DNA from: Reichenbachiella sp. 5M10
GTDB taxonomy: Bacteria; Bacteroidota; Bacteroidia; Cytophagales; Cyclobacteriaceae
Reading direction: 5' to 3'
DNA: 64,000 nt
Assembly (NCBI RefSeq): GCF_002742335.1
Contig: NZ_MDGR01000007.1
Coordinates: 1,058,501-1,122,500, forward strand
Below the pieces are notes generated by a model. That model was not told the origin of the DNA and searched no databases. It saw only the letters and a list, made by a program, of their open reading frames with translations. Both the position numbers and the translations under genes were made by a program. Positions 1 to 9,413 of the stretch are shown here, one piece after another (position 1 is the stretch's first letter; each line of letters starts with the position of its first letter).

Positions 1-1035
1 GGCATGATGGAAACCTCTGATCTTTCGCAAAACTCTTGGGAAGACAAGGGGATGGTCGTTTGTTCAGTATCCGATCGGGGAACTGATTGGCAGAGGTCAT
101 CGACCAACGATTGGAGTGGTTATTTTAAGTACAATGCTATTGATCCTTCTTATGTCATTACACCTGAAGGAGAGCATTGGCTTTTTTATGGTTCATGGCA
201 TAGCGGTATTGCTGCGGTTCAGATGGATTCGGGTACAGGTCTGCCTTTGCACACATTTGATAGCACAGATGAATCCACTTGGGGTACACACATCTACACT
301 CGTACCCAGGGCTCCAGGTGGCAGGGATCAGAAGGTCCCGAGGTGATTTATAACGCTGAGACGGGATATTACTACCTGTTTTTGGCCTATGACGGCTTGG
401 ATGTACCCTACAACACGAGAGTCTGCCGAGCAGAAAATGTTACAGGACCTTACAAGGGGTACAATGGATCAAGTGTGACCAACGGAGGGGATGTTTACCC
501 CATACTAACACACCCATACAAGTTTGACAATCACTCAGGGTGGGTTGGTTTTGCGCACAATGCCATGTTTATGAATGAAGAATCTGGAGATTGGTTGTAT
601 GCTTCACAAGCTCGACTGCCTGCCAATACAGGAGGGAATGCCTATAGCAATGCCATCATGATGGGGCATGTAAGACTAGTACGATGGACAGAAGACGGAT
701 GGCCAGTGGTCATGCCCGAACGATACACCGCTGTCCCTGAACAAGCAATTGGTGAAGATGAACTCGCCGGTGACTGGGAGCAGATCACACTACGCTACGA
801 ATACGGTACACAGCAGACCTCTTTGGCTCTCTCACTATCAGCAGATGGGAAAGCTACGGGTGCCATGACTGGAGATTGGTCATTTGACGAGACTCAGCAG
901 ATCCTCACCATTGGCAGTACCCAGCTGTGTGTAGAACGTGAGGTGGATTGGGAGGCAAGCCCGAGAGTATTGACCCTTGTATTCGCTGGGTTGAATTCAT
1001 ACGGAGAATCTATCTGGGGGAAAAAAGTACAGTAG
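1..1035 (+). CDS. GH43 arabinanase-type enzyme, 5' end cut by window
   Basis: The reading frame is open to base 1, and alignment by eye with the paralogue at 4676 (its SAIGLMVSEKPYGPF stretch) places the visible ATG at 4 inside the catalytic domain, so the true start lies upstream. The visible part has the GH43 transition-state Asp in NAIDPSYV (residue 47 from the ATG at 4) and the general acid Glu in GSEGPEV (110). The catalytic-base Asp is off the window. From about residue 250 a small beta-rich domain follows (AGDWEQ...YGESIWGKK), matching the C-terminal domain of extracellular endo-arabinanases. Likely role: cleavage of alpha-1,5-arabinan at the cell surface. It is followed after 74 bp by a GH51 gene on the same strand. 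Exact subfamily (4 or 5) is not settled. Confidence 0.85.
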   Translation, partial: GMMETSDLSQNSWEDKGMVVCSVSDRGTDWQRSSTNDWSGYFKYNAIDPSYVITPEGEHWLFYGSWHSGIAAVQMDSGTGLPLHTFDSTDESTWGTHIYTRTQGSRWQGSEGPEVIYNAETGYYYLFLAYDGLDVPYNTRVCRAENVTGPYKGYNGSSVTNGGDVYPILTHPYKFDNHSGWVGFAHNAMFMNEESGDWLYASQARLPANTGGNAYSNAIMMGHVRLVRWTEDGWPVVMPERYTAVPEQAIGEDELAGDWEQITLRYEYGTQQTSLALSLSADGKATGAMTGDWSFDETQQILTIGSTQLCVEREVDWEASPRVLTLVFAGLNSYGESIWGKKVQ

Positions 1036-1109
1036 CTACGAAGGCTAGAATAAAGAAGAAAAGTCAAAAGGAATCAGATCATAGGATCTGGTGTAAGAAA
1101 TATAAACGC

Positions 1110-3125
1110 ATGAATAAAATTTTAAACCACATTTTGGGTATAGGAATGGGTGCAGTACTCGCTTGGGGCTGTAGCAACGCCACATCAGAAAAGCCAGCTT
1201 CTCAGGCTCAATCGGCTGACTTTTGGATCGACTATCAACGAACCATCGCCAAAGTAGAGCCGACCATGTATGGGATATTTTTCGAGGATATCAACTTCGC
1301 CGCGGATGGAGGCATCTATGCCGAAATGATCAAAAACAGGTCCTTCGAATTTGATACGCCGATGATGGGGTGGACTCAGCCCAACAGTGACCGCCATTCG
1401 ATGAACGAAGCATCAGGGTTCGCTTCAGTGGTCAATGTAGGATATGACAAAAAGAACAGCCACTTTCTGCGAGTAGAGGTCAACAAATCAGGGGCTTTTG
1501 AACTCCGAAACGAAGGATTCAGAGGCATGGGGATCAAGAAAGGTGAAACCTACGACCTCACCCTCGAGGCGGCAGAGACCTCCGGAGATACGAAGATGAG
1601 AGTGCAGTTGATCGATAGCTTAGGCAAAGTACTCGGTGAATCGGTAGTAGATCCAAATCAGAAAATATGGAGTAACTACGAGGCTTCTATCCAAGCTACA
1701 GCGACAGAGGCCAAAGCCAAATTGAATATCATCTTTGAAGGAACTGGATTGGTTGATTTGGATATGGTTTCACTCTTTCCTCGTGATACTTGGATGGGTA
1801 GGTCCAAAGGTCTTCGCAAAGATCTTGTACAGCTTTTGGCGGATTTGGAACCAGGATTTTTGAGATTTCCGGGGGGATGTATCGTGGAGGGTAGTGAGCT
1901 ATCCAAACGTTACCAATGGAAGAAAAGCGTGGGGCCGATAGACCAACGAGAAGTTCTCATCAATCGATGGAATACCGAGTTTGCCCATCGTTTGGCTCCA
2001 GATTACTTCCAGTCTTTTGGATTGGGATTCTTTGAGTATTTTCAGTTGTCGGAGGATTTGGGAGCAGAACCTTTGCCGATCTTGAGTTGTGGAATTGCGT
2101 GCCAGTTCAATAGCGGTGAACTCGTGCCGATGGATCAGCTGGACCCCTATATCGAAGATGCACTGGACCTGATTGAGTTTGCCAATGGAGGGACTGATAC
2201 CGAGTGGGGATCACTGCGTGCAGAGATGGGGCACCCAGAGCCATTTGATATGAAATACATCGGAGTGGGCAACGAACAGTGGGGGCCCGAGTACATCAAG
2301 CGCTACAAGGTCTTCGATGCGGCCATCAAAGCTCGTTACCCAGAGATGATAGTGGTCTCAGGATCGGGACCTTTCCCAGAGGGAGAGCAGTTTGACTATG
2401 CGATGCAAGAACTCATAGAGATGAACGTAGAAATCATCGATGAGCATTTTTACAACAGTCCCGAGTGGTTTTTGGCGAATGCCAAACGCTATGATGACTA
2501 TGACCGAAACGGCCCGAAAATATTTGCCGGAGAATATGCTGCACAAAGTGTCGCTATAGCTTCTCCCGACAACAAAAACAACTGGGAGTGTGCCCTGTCA
2601 GAAGCGGCGTTTATGACGGGGTTGGAGCGCAATGCAGAAGTAGTGAACCTGACGTCTTACGCTCCTCTTTTTGCCCATGCGGATGGCTGGCAATGGACTC
2701 CAGACATGATCTGGTTCAACAACCTCGACGCATACGGTACGGCCAATTACTATGTGCAGAAACTCTATGCAAACAATCCCGGTACGCACGTCATTCCACT
2801 TCAGAGAGATGGAGAAGCAGTGACAGGTCAGGATGGATTGTATGCATCAGCGACACGAGACGAAAAGGCAGGAGGGCTTATCATCAAAATCGTGAATACT
2901 AACAATTCAGCGATGCAGGCCAATTTCGATGTGGTAGGTGTTGAACTGGGAGATCAAGTAGTCGTAGAGGTACTGGCTACACAGGATTTGGAGGCTGTCA
3001 ATTCGTTCGACGAAAGCGACAAAATCAGCCCAAGGATAGTAGAATCAAAAAGAAAAGGAAAGAGTTTGACAGTTGATTTAGAGGCGTTGTCTCTGTCAAT
3101 CATCAAAGTAGGAGTGAAAAAGTAA
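1110..3125 (+). CDS. GH51 alpha-L-arabinofuranosidase, lipoprotein
   Basis: 671 residues from the ATG at 1110. An upstream in-frame ATG at 948 would overlap the preceding gene and lacks a signal sequence, whereas MNKILNHILGIGMGAVLAWGC is a clean lipoprotein signal with Cys at 21. An N-terminal (FEDINFAADGG) segment is followed by a CBM4/9-like beta-sandwich insert (about residues 100-215), the GH51 barrel and a C-terminal beta domain. Acid/base Glu389 lies in GVGNEQWGPEY and the likely nucleophile Glu475 in FAGEYAAQS. Family knowledge: releases terminal alpha-L-arabinofuranose from arabinan or arabinoxylan. It lies 4 bp before a second, shorter GH51 gene, almost certainly in one operon. Confidence 0.92.
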   Translation: MNKILNHILGIGMGAVLAWGCSNATSEKPASQAQSADFWIDYQRTIAKVEPTMYGIFFEDINFAADGGIYAEMIKNRSFEFDTPMMGWTQPNSDRHSMNEASGFASVVNVGYDKKNSHFLRVEVNKSGAFELRNEGFRGMGIKKGETYDLTLEAAETSGDTKMRVQLIDSLGKVLGESVVDPNQKIWSNYEASIQATATEAKAKLNIIFEGTGLVDLDMVSLFPRDTWMGRSKGLRKDLVQLLADLEPGFLRFPGGCIVEGSELSKRYQWKKSVGPIDQREVLINRWNTEFAHRLAPDYFQSFGLGFFEYFQLSEDLGAEPLPILSCGIACQFNSGELVPMDQLDPYIEDALDLIEFANGGTDTEWGSLRAEMGHPEPFDMKYIGVGNEQWGPEYIKRYKVFDAAIKARYPEMIVVSGSGPFPEGEQFDYAMQELIEMNVEIIDEHFYNSPEWFLANAKRYDDYDRNGPKIFAGEYAAQSVAIASPDNKNNWECALSEAAFMTGLERNAEVVNLTSYAPLFAHADGWQWTPDMIWFNNLDAYGTANYYVQKLYANNPGTHVIPLQRDGEAVTGQDGLYASATRDEKAGGLIIKIVNTNNSAMQANFDVVGVELGDQVVVEVLATQDLEAVNSFDESDKISPRIVESKRKGKSLTVDLEALSLSIIKVGVKK

Positions 3126-3129
3126 GGAC

Positions 3130-4668
3130 ATGAAAAAAGCATTATTAGCAATCGTAGCATGTGGACTGGTTGTATCAAGCCACGCACAAAAAGCAACGGT
3201 GACGATCCAAGCAGACGAAGGGGAGTACATCATCAATAGGAACATATACGGTCACTTTGCCGAGCACCTGGGACGATGTATCTACGATGGAATCTACGTG
3301 GGAGATGGCTCGTCGATCCCCAATACAGAAGGTGTCCGGACGGACATCATCGATGCCCTCATCGAATTGAAAGTACCTGTGCTCCGATGGCCTGGGGGAT
3401 GTTTCGCAGACACTTATCACTGGATGGATGGGATCGGTGATCGTGCAGATAGACCAAGTATCGTCAACCAATGGTGGGGAGGCACCACCGAAGACAACAG
3501 TTTCGGTACGCATGATTTTTTGAATCTATGTGAACGGATTGGAGCAGAGCCGTACCTCGCCGGAAACGTAGGGAGTGGGCAAGTCAAAGAATTGGCAGAT
3601 TGGGTGCAGTACGTCAACCACAAAGGGGGTAGTCCCATGTCAGATCTCAGGATAGAGAATGGTCGCACCGAGCCTTGGAACGTCAAGTATTGGGGTGTAG
3701 GCAATGAAATGTGGGGCTGTGGTGGCAATATGGCGCCTGAGTTCTATGCCAACTTATTCAGGCAGTACAGCACGTTCATGACGGATTGGTCCAACTCTGA
3801 CAGGCTATATAGAATTGCATCTGGGGCCAATGGTGCGGACTACAATTGGACCGAGGTATTGATGCGTGACATTCCTAAACCACTGATCGAAGGAGTTGCC
3901 TTACATTCTTATTCGGTGATTGATTGGGGGAAAAAGGGACCTGCCAAAGACTTTAGCGAAGACTTGTATTTTGCTACGATGAAGTCAGCACTCTTTATGG
4001 AGGAGTTGGTCACCAAGCATATAGCCATCATGGACAAGTACGACCCAGAAAAGAAAGTAGATCTGATTGTTGACGAATGGGGAGGGTGGTACGATGCACC
4101 CGAAAGTCAGACCATGGGAGTTTTGTATCAGCAAAATACCATGCGTGACGCCATGATAGCAGGGACGACACTCAATATTTTCAACAACCATGCGGACAGA
4201 ATCAAAATGGCCAACCTTGCTCAGATCGTCAATGTCTTGCAAGCTGTGATCTTGACTGACAAGGAAAAACTAGTACTGACACCTACCTACCACGTCATGA
4301 GAATGTACAACGTACACCAGGACGCGACGTTATTGCCGATGGAGTTGACGACTGCTGATTATGTATACAAGGATGAAAAATTGCCAGCTGTATCGGGTTC
4401 GGCTTCAGTTGATAGCAAAGGTGTGACGCACATCTCTTTGGTCAACATCGATTCGAAAGAGTCACAGGAAGTGAGCCTACAATTGCTTGGAACGAATAGC
4501 AAAAAAATGAGCGGAGAGATTTTGTCATCGGACAAATTGCAGGATTACAATTCCTTTGATAAGGGTACGCTAATTGCTCCAGAGAACTTCAAAGGCTTCA
4601 AGAAAAAGGGAGAAGAGTGGGTAGTGACTTTGCCACCGTTTTCGGTAGTAGTCTTGGAAGTGAAATAA
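3130..4668 (+). CDS. GH51 alpha-L-arabinofuranosidase, exported
   Basis: 512 residues, close to the usual length of AbfA-type GH51 enzymes. MKKALLAIVACGLVVSSHAQ is a cleavable signal peptide without a clear lipobox, so the protein is probably periplasmic. The barrel carries acid/base Glu193 in WGVGNEMWGCGG and nucleophile Glu316 in LIVDEWGGWYD; a C-terminal beta domain ends in VTLPPFSVVVLEVK. It differs from the upstream GH51, which is longer and has EYA rather than DEWG around the nucleophile, so the two are probably not redundant. It starts 4 bp after the preceding stop and stops 7 bp before the next GH43 gene. Role: removal of arabinose side chains and terminal units from imported oligosaccharides. 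Confidence 0.93.
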   Translation: MKKALLAIVACGLVVSSHAQKATVTIQADEGEYIINRNIYGHFAEHLGRCIYDGIYVGDGSSIPNTEGVRTDIIDALIELKVPVLRWPGGCFADTYHWMDGIGDRADRPSIVNQWWGGTTEDNSFGTHDFLNLCERIGAEPYLAGNVGSGQVKELADWVQYVNHKGGSPMSDLRIENGRTEPWNVKYWGVGNEMWGCGGNMAPEFYANLFRQYSTFMTDWSNSDRLYRIASGANGADYNWTEVLMRDIPKPLIEGVALHSYSVIDWGKKGPAKDFSEDLYFATMKSALFMEELVTKHIAIMDKYDPEKKVDLIVDEWGGWYDAPESQTMGVLYQQNTMRDAMIAGTTLNIFNNHADRIKMANLAQIVNVLQAVILTDKEKLVLTPTYHVMRMYNVHQDATLLPMELTTADYVYKDEKLPAVSGSASVDSKGVTHISLVNIDSKESQEVSLQLLGTNSKKMSGEILSSDKLQDYNSFDKGTLIAPENFKGFKKKGEEWVVTLPPFSVVVLEVK

Positions 4669-4675
4669 ATCAAAA

Positions 4676-6259
4676 ATGAAACGCGTGAAGGAAATGAGGA
4701 AGATCGTAGTAGGTAATAAGTTTTTAATAGTAGTAATAGTTTTGATCACATCACTGGGGGTATTTACCTCCTGTGATGATGACCTAGGGCCGACGGGTAT
4801 TACGACCAAAGATCCTTCGGATACGTTGGATTCCAATCTAGGTGATGGACCTATTGATTTCTCTCAGTTTCATGATACTTATGCGACACTAGCCCCTATT
4901 TCGAATGTTTACGATTGGGCGCACTACAACGTGCATGACCCCTCCATCATCGACAATGGGGATTTTTTCTATTGTTATACAACTGATGTAGCTTATGGCA
5001 CATCTGTCAGACCCGGGCATCAAATTCGGCGAAGCAAAAATCTAGTGGAGTGGGAATTTGTCGGTTGGGTAGTAGGAGGAGACAACCTACCAACAGATCA
5101 GGTGTCTGATAGAGGGTACCCACCATTGGGGTTGGACCATATCCGATCCAATGGAGGAGAACCTTTTGATAACTTATGGGCGCCTTATGTCATGAAGGTA
5201 GGTAGTGAATATCGCGTGTACTATTCGATATCTTCGGCTGTGCCTCGACTTAGTGCCATCGGGTTGATGGTCTCTGAAAAGCCTTATGGACCATTTGAAG
5301 AACGAGGGCTTGTTGTGACTTCTTTGGACAATTCTACGCGACAAACCAATGCCATAGATCCGACAGTGGTGGTGGGAGAGGATGGAGTACATTGGTTCTA
5401 TTATGGATCGGCATGGGATGGTATTTACAAAATCGAATTGAATCCATCTACGGGTTTGCCAAAACAAACGGGAGATATTGGAACAAGAGTAGCACAAAGA
5501 GCCTTTACGGGGCATAGCATCAATGGAAACATCGAAGGACCCGAAATCATTTACAACGAGGAGTTCGACAAGTACTACATGTTTCTCTCCTACGACTGGT
5601 TGCAGACCAAGTACAATGTCCGGGTCGGACGGTCCGACTATCCTGAAGGACCATTCTATGACATGCTGGGTCGTAATATGAACGATGAGGTGGATGACCT
5701 ACCGATGATTTTGGCACCCTACAAATTTCGGGGGCATTCTGGTTGGCAAGGAGTTTCTCATCCGTCTGTTTTCATCGATCAGGAAAGCAAAGAATTTTAT
5801 ATGGCACATCAAGGGCGTCCAGGAGAAGATAGCTACTACATGCTCTTGCATGTCCGACAGATTCACTGGAGCGAAGATGGGTGGCCGATGGTCAGCCCAG
5901 AGCGTTATGCGGCTGAGGAGGAGAGGTCAGTGGAGCACGGTGAGGTTGCGGGTGATTGGGAGCAGATCGTCATGGACTATCAAGTCGTTCCAGGCTATGG
6001 GGACGAACAAGTATCTCCTGATTTTCAAGTCAGCATGGATTTGGCGATTCATTCGGATGGTACAGTGTCTGGCGCATCTGTGGGCACATGGACCTACGAG
6101 TCTCCGTGGTTGATATTCGATCTGGAGGGAGAGTCTGCTCCATTCAAACTCAAAGTAGAACGAGGCAGAGACTGGGAAAATGAGGTTGGAGAGACGCTTC
6201 TATTTACGGGATTGACCACTGAAGGAATAGCATATTGGGGTAAAAAAATGGTGAAGTAA
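4676..6259 (+). CDS. GH43 endo-arabinanase-type lipoprotein
   Basis: 527 residues. MKRVKEMRKI then a hydrophobic stretch to TSC (Cys33) is a lipoprotein signal; an alternative ATG at 4694 gives the same signal. The five-blade propeller has the catalytic triad visible: base Asp88 (YNVHDPSII), Asp228 (NAIDPTVV) and acid Glu287 (NIEGPEII). A beta-barrel-like C-terminal domain (from about residue 420, AGDWEQIVMDYQ...AYWGKKMVK) is shared with the truncated gene at the window start; the two are clear paralogues. Acidic residues after the lipobox Cys (CDDD) would fit a surface-exported lipoprotein. Function by family: endo-cleavage of alpha-1,5-L-arabinan. Its stop TAA overlaps the next ATG (TAATG). 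Confidence 0.9.
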   Translation: MKRVKEMRKIVVGNKFLIVVIVLITSLGVFTSCDDDLGPTGITTKDPSDTLDSNLGDGPIDFSQFHDTYATLAPISNVYDWAHYNVHDPSIIDNGDFFYCYTTDVAYGTSVRPGHQIRRSKNLVEWEFVGWVVGGDNLPTDQVSDRGYPPLGLDHIRSNGGEPFDNLWAPYVMKVGSEYRVYYSISSAVPRLSAIGLMVSEKPYGPFEERGLVVTSLDNSTRQTNAIDPTVVVGEDGVHWFYYGSAWDGIYKIELNPSTGLPKQTGDIGTRVAQRAFTGHSINGNIEGPEIIYNEEFDKYYMFLSYDWLQTKYNVRVGRSDYPEGPFYDMLGRNMNDEVDDLPMILAPYKFRGHSGWQGVSHPSVFIDQESKEFYMAHQGRPGEDSYYMLLHVRQIHWSEDGWPMVSPERYAAEEERSVEHGEVAGDWEQIVMDYQVVPGYGDEQVSPDFQVSMDLAIHSDGTVSGASVGTWTYESPWLIFDLEGESAPFKLKVERGRDWENEVGETLLFTGLTTEGIAYWGKKMVK

Positions 6260-7260
6260 TGAAAAGTATCAAGGGGATTGTAATAGGGTTTGGGTTGAGT
6301 TTGTGGTATCCACTAGTATTCGCTCAAGGCGTATATGATATAGGGGTTCACGATCCAGTCATGATCCAGCATGAGGGTACCTATTACCTCTACTGCACCG
6401 GTTGGGGAATCACGGCCTATTCGTCCAAAGATTTGAAAACCTGGACTTCTGAGCCGAGAGTATTCGACAAGCCCCCGCAGTGGGCCAAGGAGGCCGTCAC
6501 GGATTTCACCGGACATATCTGGGCACCAGACATATCTTTCTATGATGGTAAATATTATCTCTACTATTCGGTTTCATCCTTTGCTAAAAATACGTCTGCC
6601 ATTGGTCTGGCTACCAATGTTACATTAGATCCAAAATCTCCAAATTATCAATGGAAGGATCAGGGCATGATCATTCAGTCCGTACCCTACCGAGACCTAT
6701 GGAATGCCATAGATCCCAACATCGTCGTGGATGAGGAAGGGTATCCATGGATGGCTTTTGGCTCTTTTTGGGATGGGATGAAGGCGGTGAAGCTGATCCC
6801 TAACCGCACGGCGATAGCCCAACCTCAAGAATGGAAAACCATTGCCCGAAGGGAGAGAAGTTTCGAACTGGACGACAAGGATCCAGGCGACGCAGCGATA
6901 GAGGCACCTTTTATTTTCAAAAAAGACACGAGCTATTACCTCTTCGTGTCCTGGGACTATTGCTGCAGGGGCAAAGAAAGTAGCTACAAGGTAGTGGTGG
7001 GGCGCTCCGAAAGTCCATTGGGACCCTTCATAGATCGAGAGGGCAAGCCGATGAATCAGGGAGGCGGTACCCTGGTCGTAGAAGGCAATGATCGCTGGGC
7101 AGGCGCTGGGCACAACAGTGCCTATACTTTTGATGGGAAAGACTATCTGGTCTTTCATGGCTATGACATGCAGGCCGATGGTCATGCCAAATTGATTATA
7201 AAAGAGATCAAATGGAGCCAAGACGGCTGGCCCGAAAAAATTGAATTGAAAAACAAATAG
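6259..7260 (+). CDS. GH43 arabinan endo-1,5-alpha-L-arabinosidase
   Basis: 333 residues, single-domain GH43. MKSIKGIVIGFGLSLWYPLVFAQ is a cleavable signal peptide, so the enzyme is probably periplasmic. Catalytic residues visible: Asp32 (GVHDPVMI), Asp152 (WNAIDPNIV) and Glu215 (AAIEAPFIF). HIWAPDISFYDGKYYLYYSVSS is the classic arabinanase signature, and DYCCRGKESSY is also typical of this group. Translation is probably coupled to the preceding GH43 through the one-base TAATG overlap. A complete single-domain periplasmic enzyme beside surface lipoprotein paralogues suggests it shortens imported arabino-oligosaccharides. Confidence 0.92.
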   Translation: MKSIKGIVIGFGLSLWYPLVFAQGVYDIGVHDPVMIQHEGTYYLYCTGWGITAYSSKDLKTWTSEPRVFDKPPQWAKEAVTDFTGHIWAPDISFYDGKYYLYYSVSSFAKNTSAIGLATNVTLDPKSPNYQWKDQGMIIQSVPYRDLWNAIDPNIVVDEEGYPWMAFGSFWDGMKAVKLIPNRTAIAQPQEWKTIARRERSFELDDKDPGDAAIEAPFIFKKDTSYYLFVSWDYCCRGKESSYKVVVGRSESPLGPFIDREGKPMNQGGGTLVVEGNDRWAGAGHNSAYTFDGKDYLVFHGYDMQADGHAKLIIKEIKWSQDGWPEKIELKNK

Positions 7261-7311
7261 GCAAAGGGAGAGAGACGAGGTGGAAAGGTGAATGCCTAAA
7301 AAGCTTTGAAT

Positions 7312-7512
7312 ATGGATTATTTCAGCTATTGGAAACATTTAGAGTACACCTTAGAACTGATCCAGAGAGGGAGATTGGCTTCCCCTAGAGATTTGACCGA
7401 AAAGTTTGACTGTTCGGAGCGAACCGTCAGAAAAATGATCAACGATCTGCGTAGAAAGGGGCATAATATTAAATACTCTCGACGGATTTCTAAGTATGTC
7501 ATAGAGTCTTGA
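7312..7512 (+). CDS. Small stand-alone helix-turn-helix protein
   Basis: 66 residues from the ATG at 7312 (an in-frame TTG at 7306 would add two). The whole protein is one winged-helix/HTH unit: RGRLASPRDLTEKFDCSERTVRKMINDLRRKGHNIKYSRRISKYVI, resembling the N-terminal DNA-binding part of DeoR/HTH_11-type regulators, with no sensor domain. It sits 51 bp after one GH43 gene and 153 bp before another, on the same strand. Short orphan HTH proteins of this kind are known from Bacteroidota carbohydrate loci, but their function is not established. It could be a local DNA-binding regulator or a remnant of a larger one; the intact frame and ordered helices favour a real gene. Confidence 0.7.
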   Translation: MDYFSYWKHLEYTLELIQRGRLASPRDLTEKFDCSERTVRKMINDLRRKGHNIKYSRRISKYVIES

Positions 7513-7665
7513 GAAAGCCTGTAATCGGTTGATTTACATGTATTTAAATCAGAATAAAAAGTAAACGGAAAAGTTGTTGCCGTACCATGGGTTAGCATTG
7601 AATAGCAGGAGATACCTGTCAACAATGTATAACGGATCTGTTGATAGATCCACAATTTAATAATC

Positions 7666-9324
7666 ATGATAAGACAATTACTACAATCGACCCGCAGGGG
7701 TCTGGGCATTTTCCGACCGATGTATTTCGGTGGGATGCTGCTGTTTTCGCTACTTTGGATCACGGATGTGACGCAGGCACAATATGCACCTAGTCATGAT
7801 CCATCTACCATGATTCGCAATAGCGACGGTAGGTATTGGATTTTTACAACTGGCGATGGGGTGTGGGCTATGTCGTCCAGCAATGCTGACTTTACTGATT
7901 GGCGGCCAGAGCCGACACCGTTTGCCATAGGGACTTGGCCAGGATGGATCAGCAATTATGTCAGTGGCTTCAATGGCTTCTTTTGGGCACCGGATGTGAT
8001 CAAAGTTGGAAACACTTATTTTCTGTATTATTCATGTGCGGGCAATGGAGCCCCGGCGGCTATTGGAGTCGCTACGGCTACCAACTTGGCTGGGCCTTGG
8101 ACTGATCAGGGTATGGTCGTCGCTGGCAACAATGCCATCGATCCTGCGCTGTTGTTAGACAATGGTCGTCTATGGATGTCGTGGGGCAACTGGCAAACCG
8201 GAATTGATATCATCGAATTGAGTACCGCTACAGGTAAGCCTATTTCATCATCTACGCACTTGGTGAGTGGTCAAGTAGAAGGTCCTGGATTGATGAAGAA
8301 CGGAGGATATTACTATCTCTACTATCAGAGAGGTCTATGCTGTGGAGGAGTCAATAGTTCGTACTACATGGTGGTAGCGAGAGCTACGAGTATCACCGGT
8401 CCATATACCAACGAGCGAGTGTTCCTGCCTAATCAAAACGGAAATATCATCGGTCCGGGACACTTTGGCTATGGAGAAGGGCGTCTGACCTATCACTTTT
8501 ACGATGGGAATGATAACGGGAATGCAAAACTAATGACGCGCTCAGATTTTGGCTACAGCAATGGATGGCCCTATGTAGGCGCTCCTCCTAGCCCCGTGGT
8601 GTCTGGAGGAACCTACCGCATTGCCCCCAGGCACAGTGGGAAAACAGTGGATGTCGTCAACTGTGGCAATACCGATGGAACCAATGTGAATCAGTGGTCA
8701 TGGCTCAACAACAACTGCCAAAAATGGATTTTCACAGATGCGGGCAACGGTACATGGAGAATATCACCTGCCAGCGCCAGTGGATTGGCACTCGATGTGG
8801 CCAACTGCAGCGCGGATAATTTGGCCAACGTACAGTTGTGGTCCTGGCTCAACAATGACTGCCAAAAGTGGCACCTGGTAGATCGGGGAGGAGGATATTA
8901 TTCCTTAGCCTCTGCAGCCAGTGGTAAATGTCTGGATGTAAATGGTGTGTCTTCGAGCGATGGCGCCAACATGATCCAATACACCTGCTACAGCAACAGC
9001 TACAATCAGCAGTTTAGTCTCACACCAGTGAATATCGGTGCAAGGACAGCCGACGACATTGAAAACAAGTCGCTTGCCGATGCGTCATTGGTACAGACAT
9101 ATCCCAATCCAGCGCAGGACTTTATAGAGATCAAGATGCCGGGAAACAAGGAATTGACTACCTCTCTGATGCTTTACAACACTGCGGGCGCACTGGTGAA
9201 GCACGAGGACTTTGTGGATCACAGTTATTCACTGGATGTAAGTGATTTGGAGAACGGTCTGTATGTGATCGTTTTACAAAATGACGAACAAAAATTAAAT
9301 AGAAAAATTCAAATACTGAGGTAA
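7666..9324 (+). CDS. Secreted GH43 arabinanase-like enzyme with ricin-type CBM13 and T9SS domain
   Basis: 552 residues in three parts. First, a GH43 propeller with Asp45 (SHDPSTMI), Asp159 (NAIDPALLL) and Glu205 (QVEGPGLM). Second, a ricin-B/CBM13 beta-trefoil at about 310-455 with three repeats (GKTVDVVNC, LALDVANC, KCLDVNGV) each followed by QxW-type motifs. Third, a type A T9SS sorting domain from about 477 (VQTYPNPAQDFIEI ... GLYVIVLQNDEQKLNRKIQILR). The signal peptide is either MIRQ... or from Met19 (MYFGGMLLFSLLWITDVTQAQ). It is the only GH43 here predicted to be secreted through the T9SS, so it probably attacks insoluble arabinan outside the cell with the lectin domain holding it to the polymer. 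Confidence 0.93.
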   Translation: MIRQLLQSTRRGLGIFRPMYFGGMLLFSLLWITDVTQAQYAPSHDPSTMIRNSDGRYWIFTTGDGVWAMSSSNADFTDWRPEPTPFAIGTWPGWISNYVSGFNGFFWAPDVIKVGNTYFLYYSCAGNGAPAAIGVATATNLAGPWTDQGMVVAGNNAIDPALLLDNGRLWMSWGNWQTGIDIIELSTATGKPISSSTHLVSGQVEGPGLMKNGGYYYLYYQRGLCCGGVNSSYYMVVARATSITGPYTNERVFLPNQNGNIIGPGHFGYGEGRLTYHFYDGNDNGNAKLMTRSDFGYSNGWPYVGAPPSPVVSGGTYRIAPRHSGKTVDVVNCGNTDGTNVNQWSWLNNNCQKWIFTDAGNGTWRISPASASGLALDVANCSADNLANVQLWSWLNNDCQKWHLVDRGGGYYSLASAASGKCLDVNGVSSSDGANMIQYTCYSNSYNQQFSLTPVNIGARTADDIENKSLADASLVQTYPNPAQDFIEIKMPGNKELTTSLMLYNTAGALVKHEDFVDHSYSLDVSDLENGLYVIVLQNDEQKLNRKIQILR

Positions 9325-9334
9325 CGTTGGTTTC

Positions 9335-9364
9335 ACCTGCATTTGCTTACGAGCAGATGCAGGT
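9335..9364 (+). terminator. Strong hairpin after the CBM13-GH43 gene
   Basis: ACCTGCAT-T-TGCT / tacg / AGCA-G-ATGCAGGT forms a 13-pair stem (one T:G position) with a four-base loop, 10 bp after the stop at 9324. There is no good T-tract afterwards, so it may be an attenuating or RNA-stabilising hairpin rather than a full terminator. Confidence 0.5.
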
Positions 9365-9413
9365 TATGCTTTGTTTGGTTTAGTATGCTTTGAGAAGTTT
9401 TTAAATTAACTAA

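Noticed and set aside
948-1109. Longer N terminus for the GH51 gene
   Set aside because: It would overlap the preceding GH43 gene by 88 bp and would bury the lipoprotein signal that starts at 1110.
6697-7338. 213-codon minus-strand frame opposite the GH43 gene at 6259
   Set aside because: Overlaps an enzyme with intact catalytic residues and has no family match.
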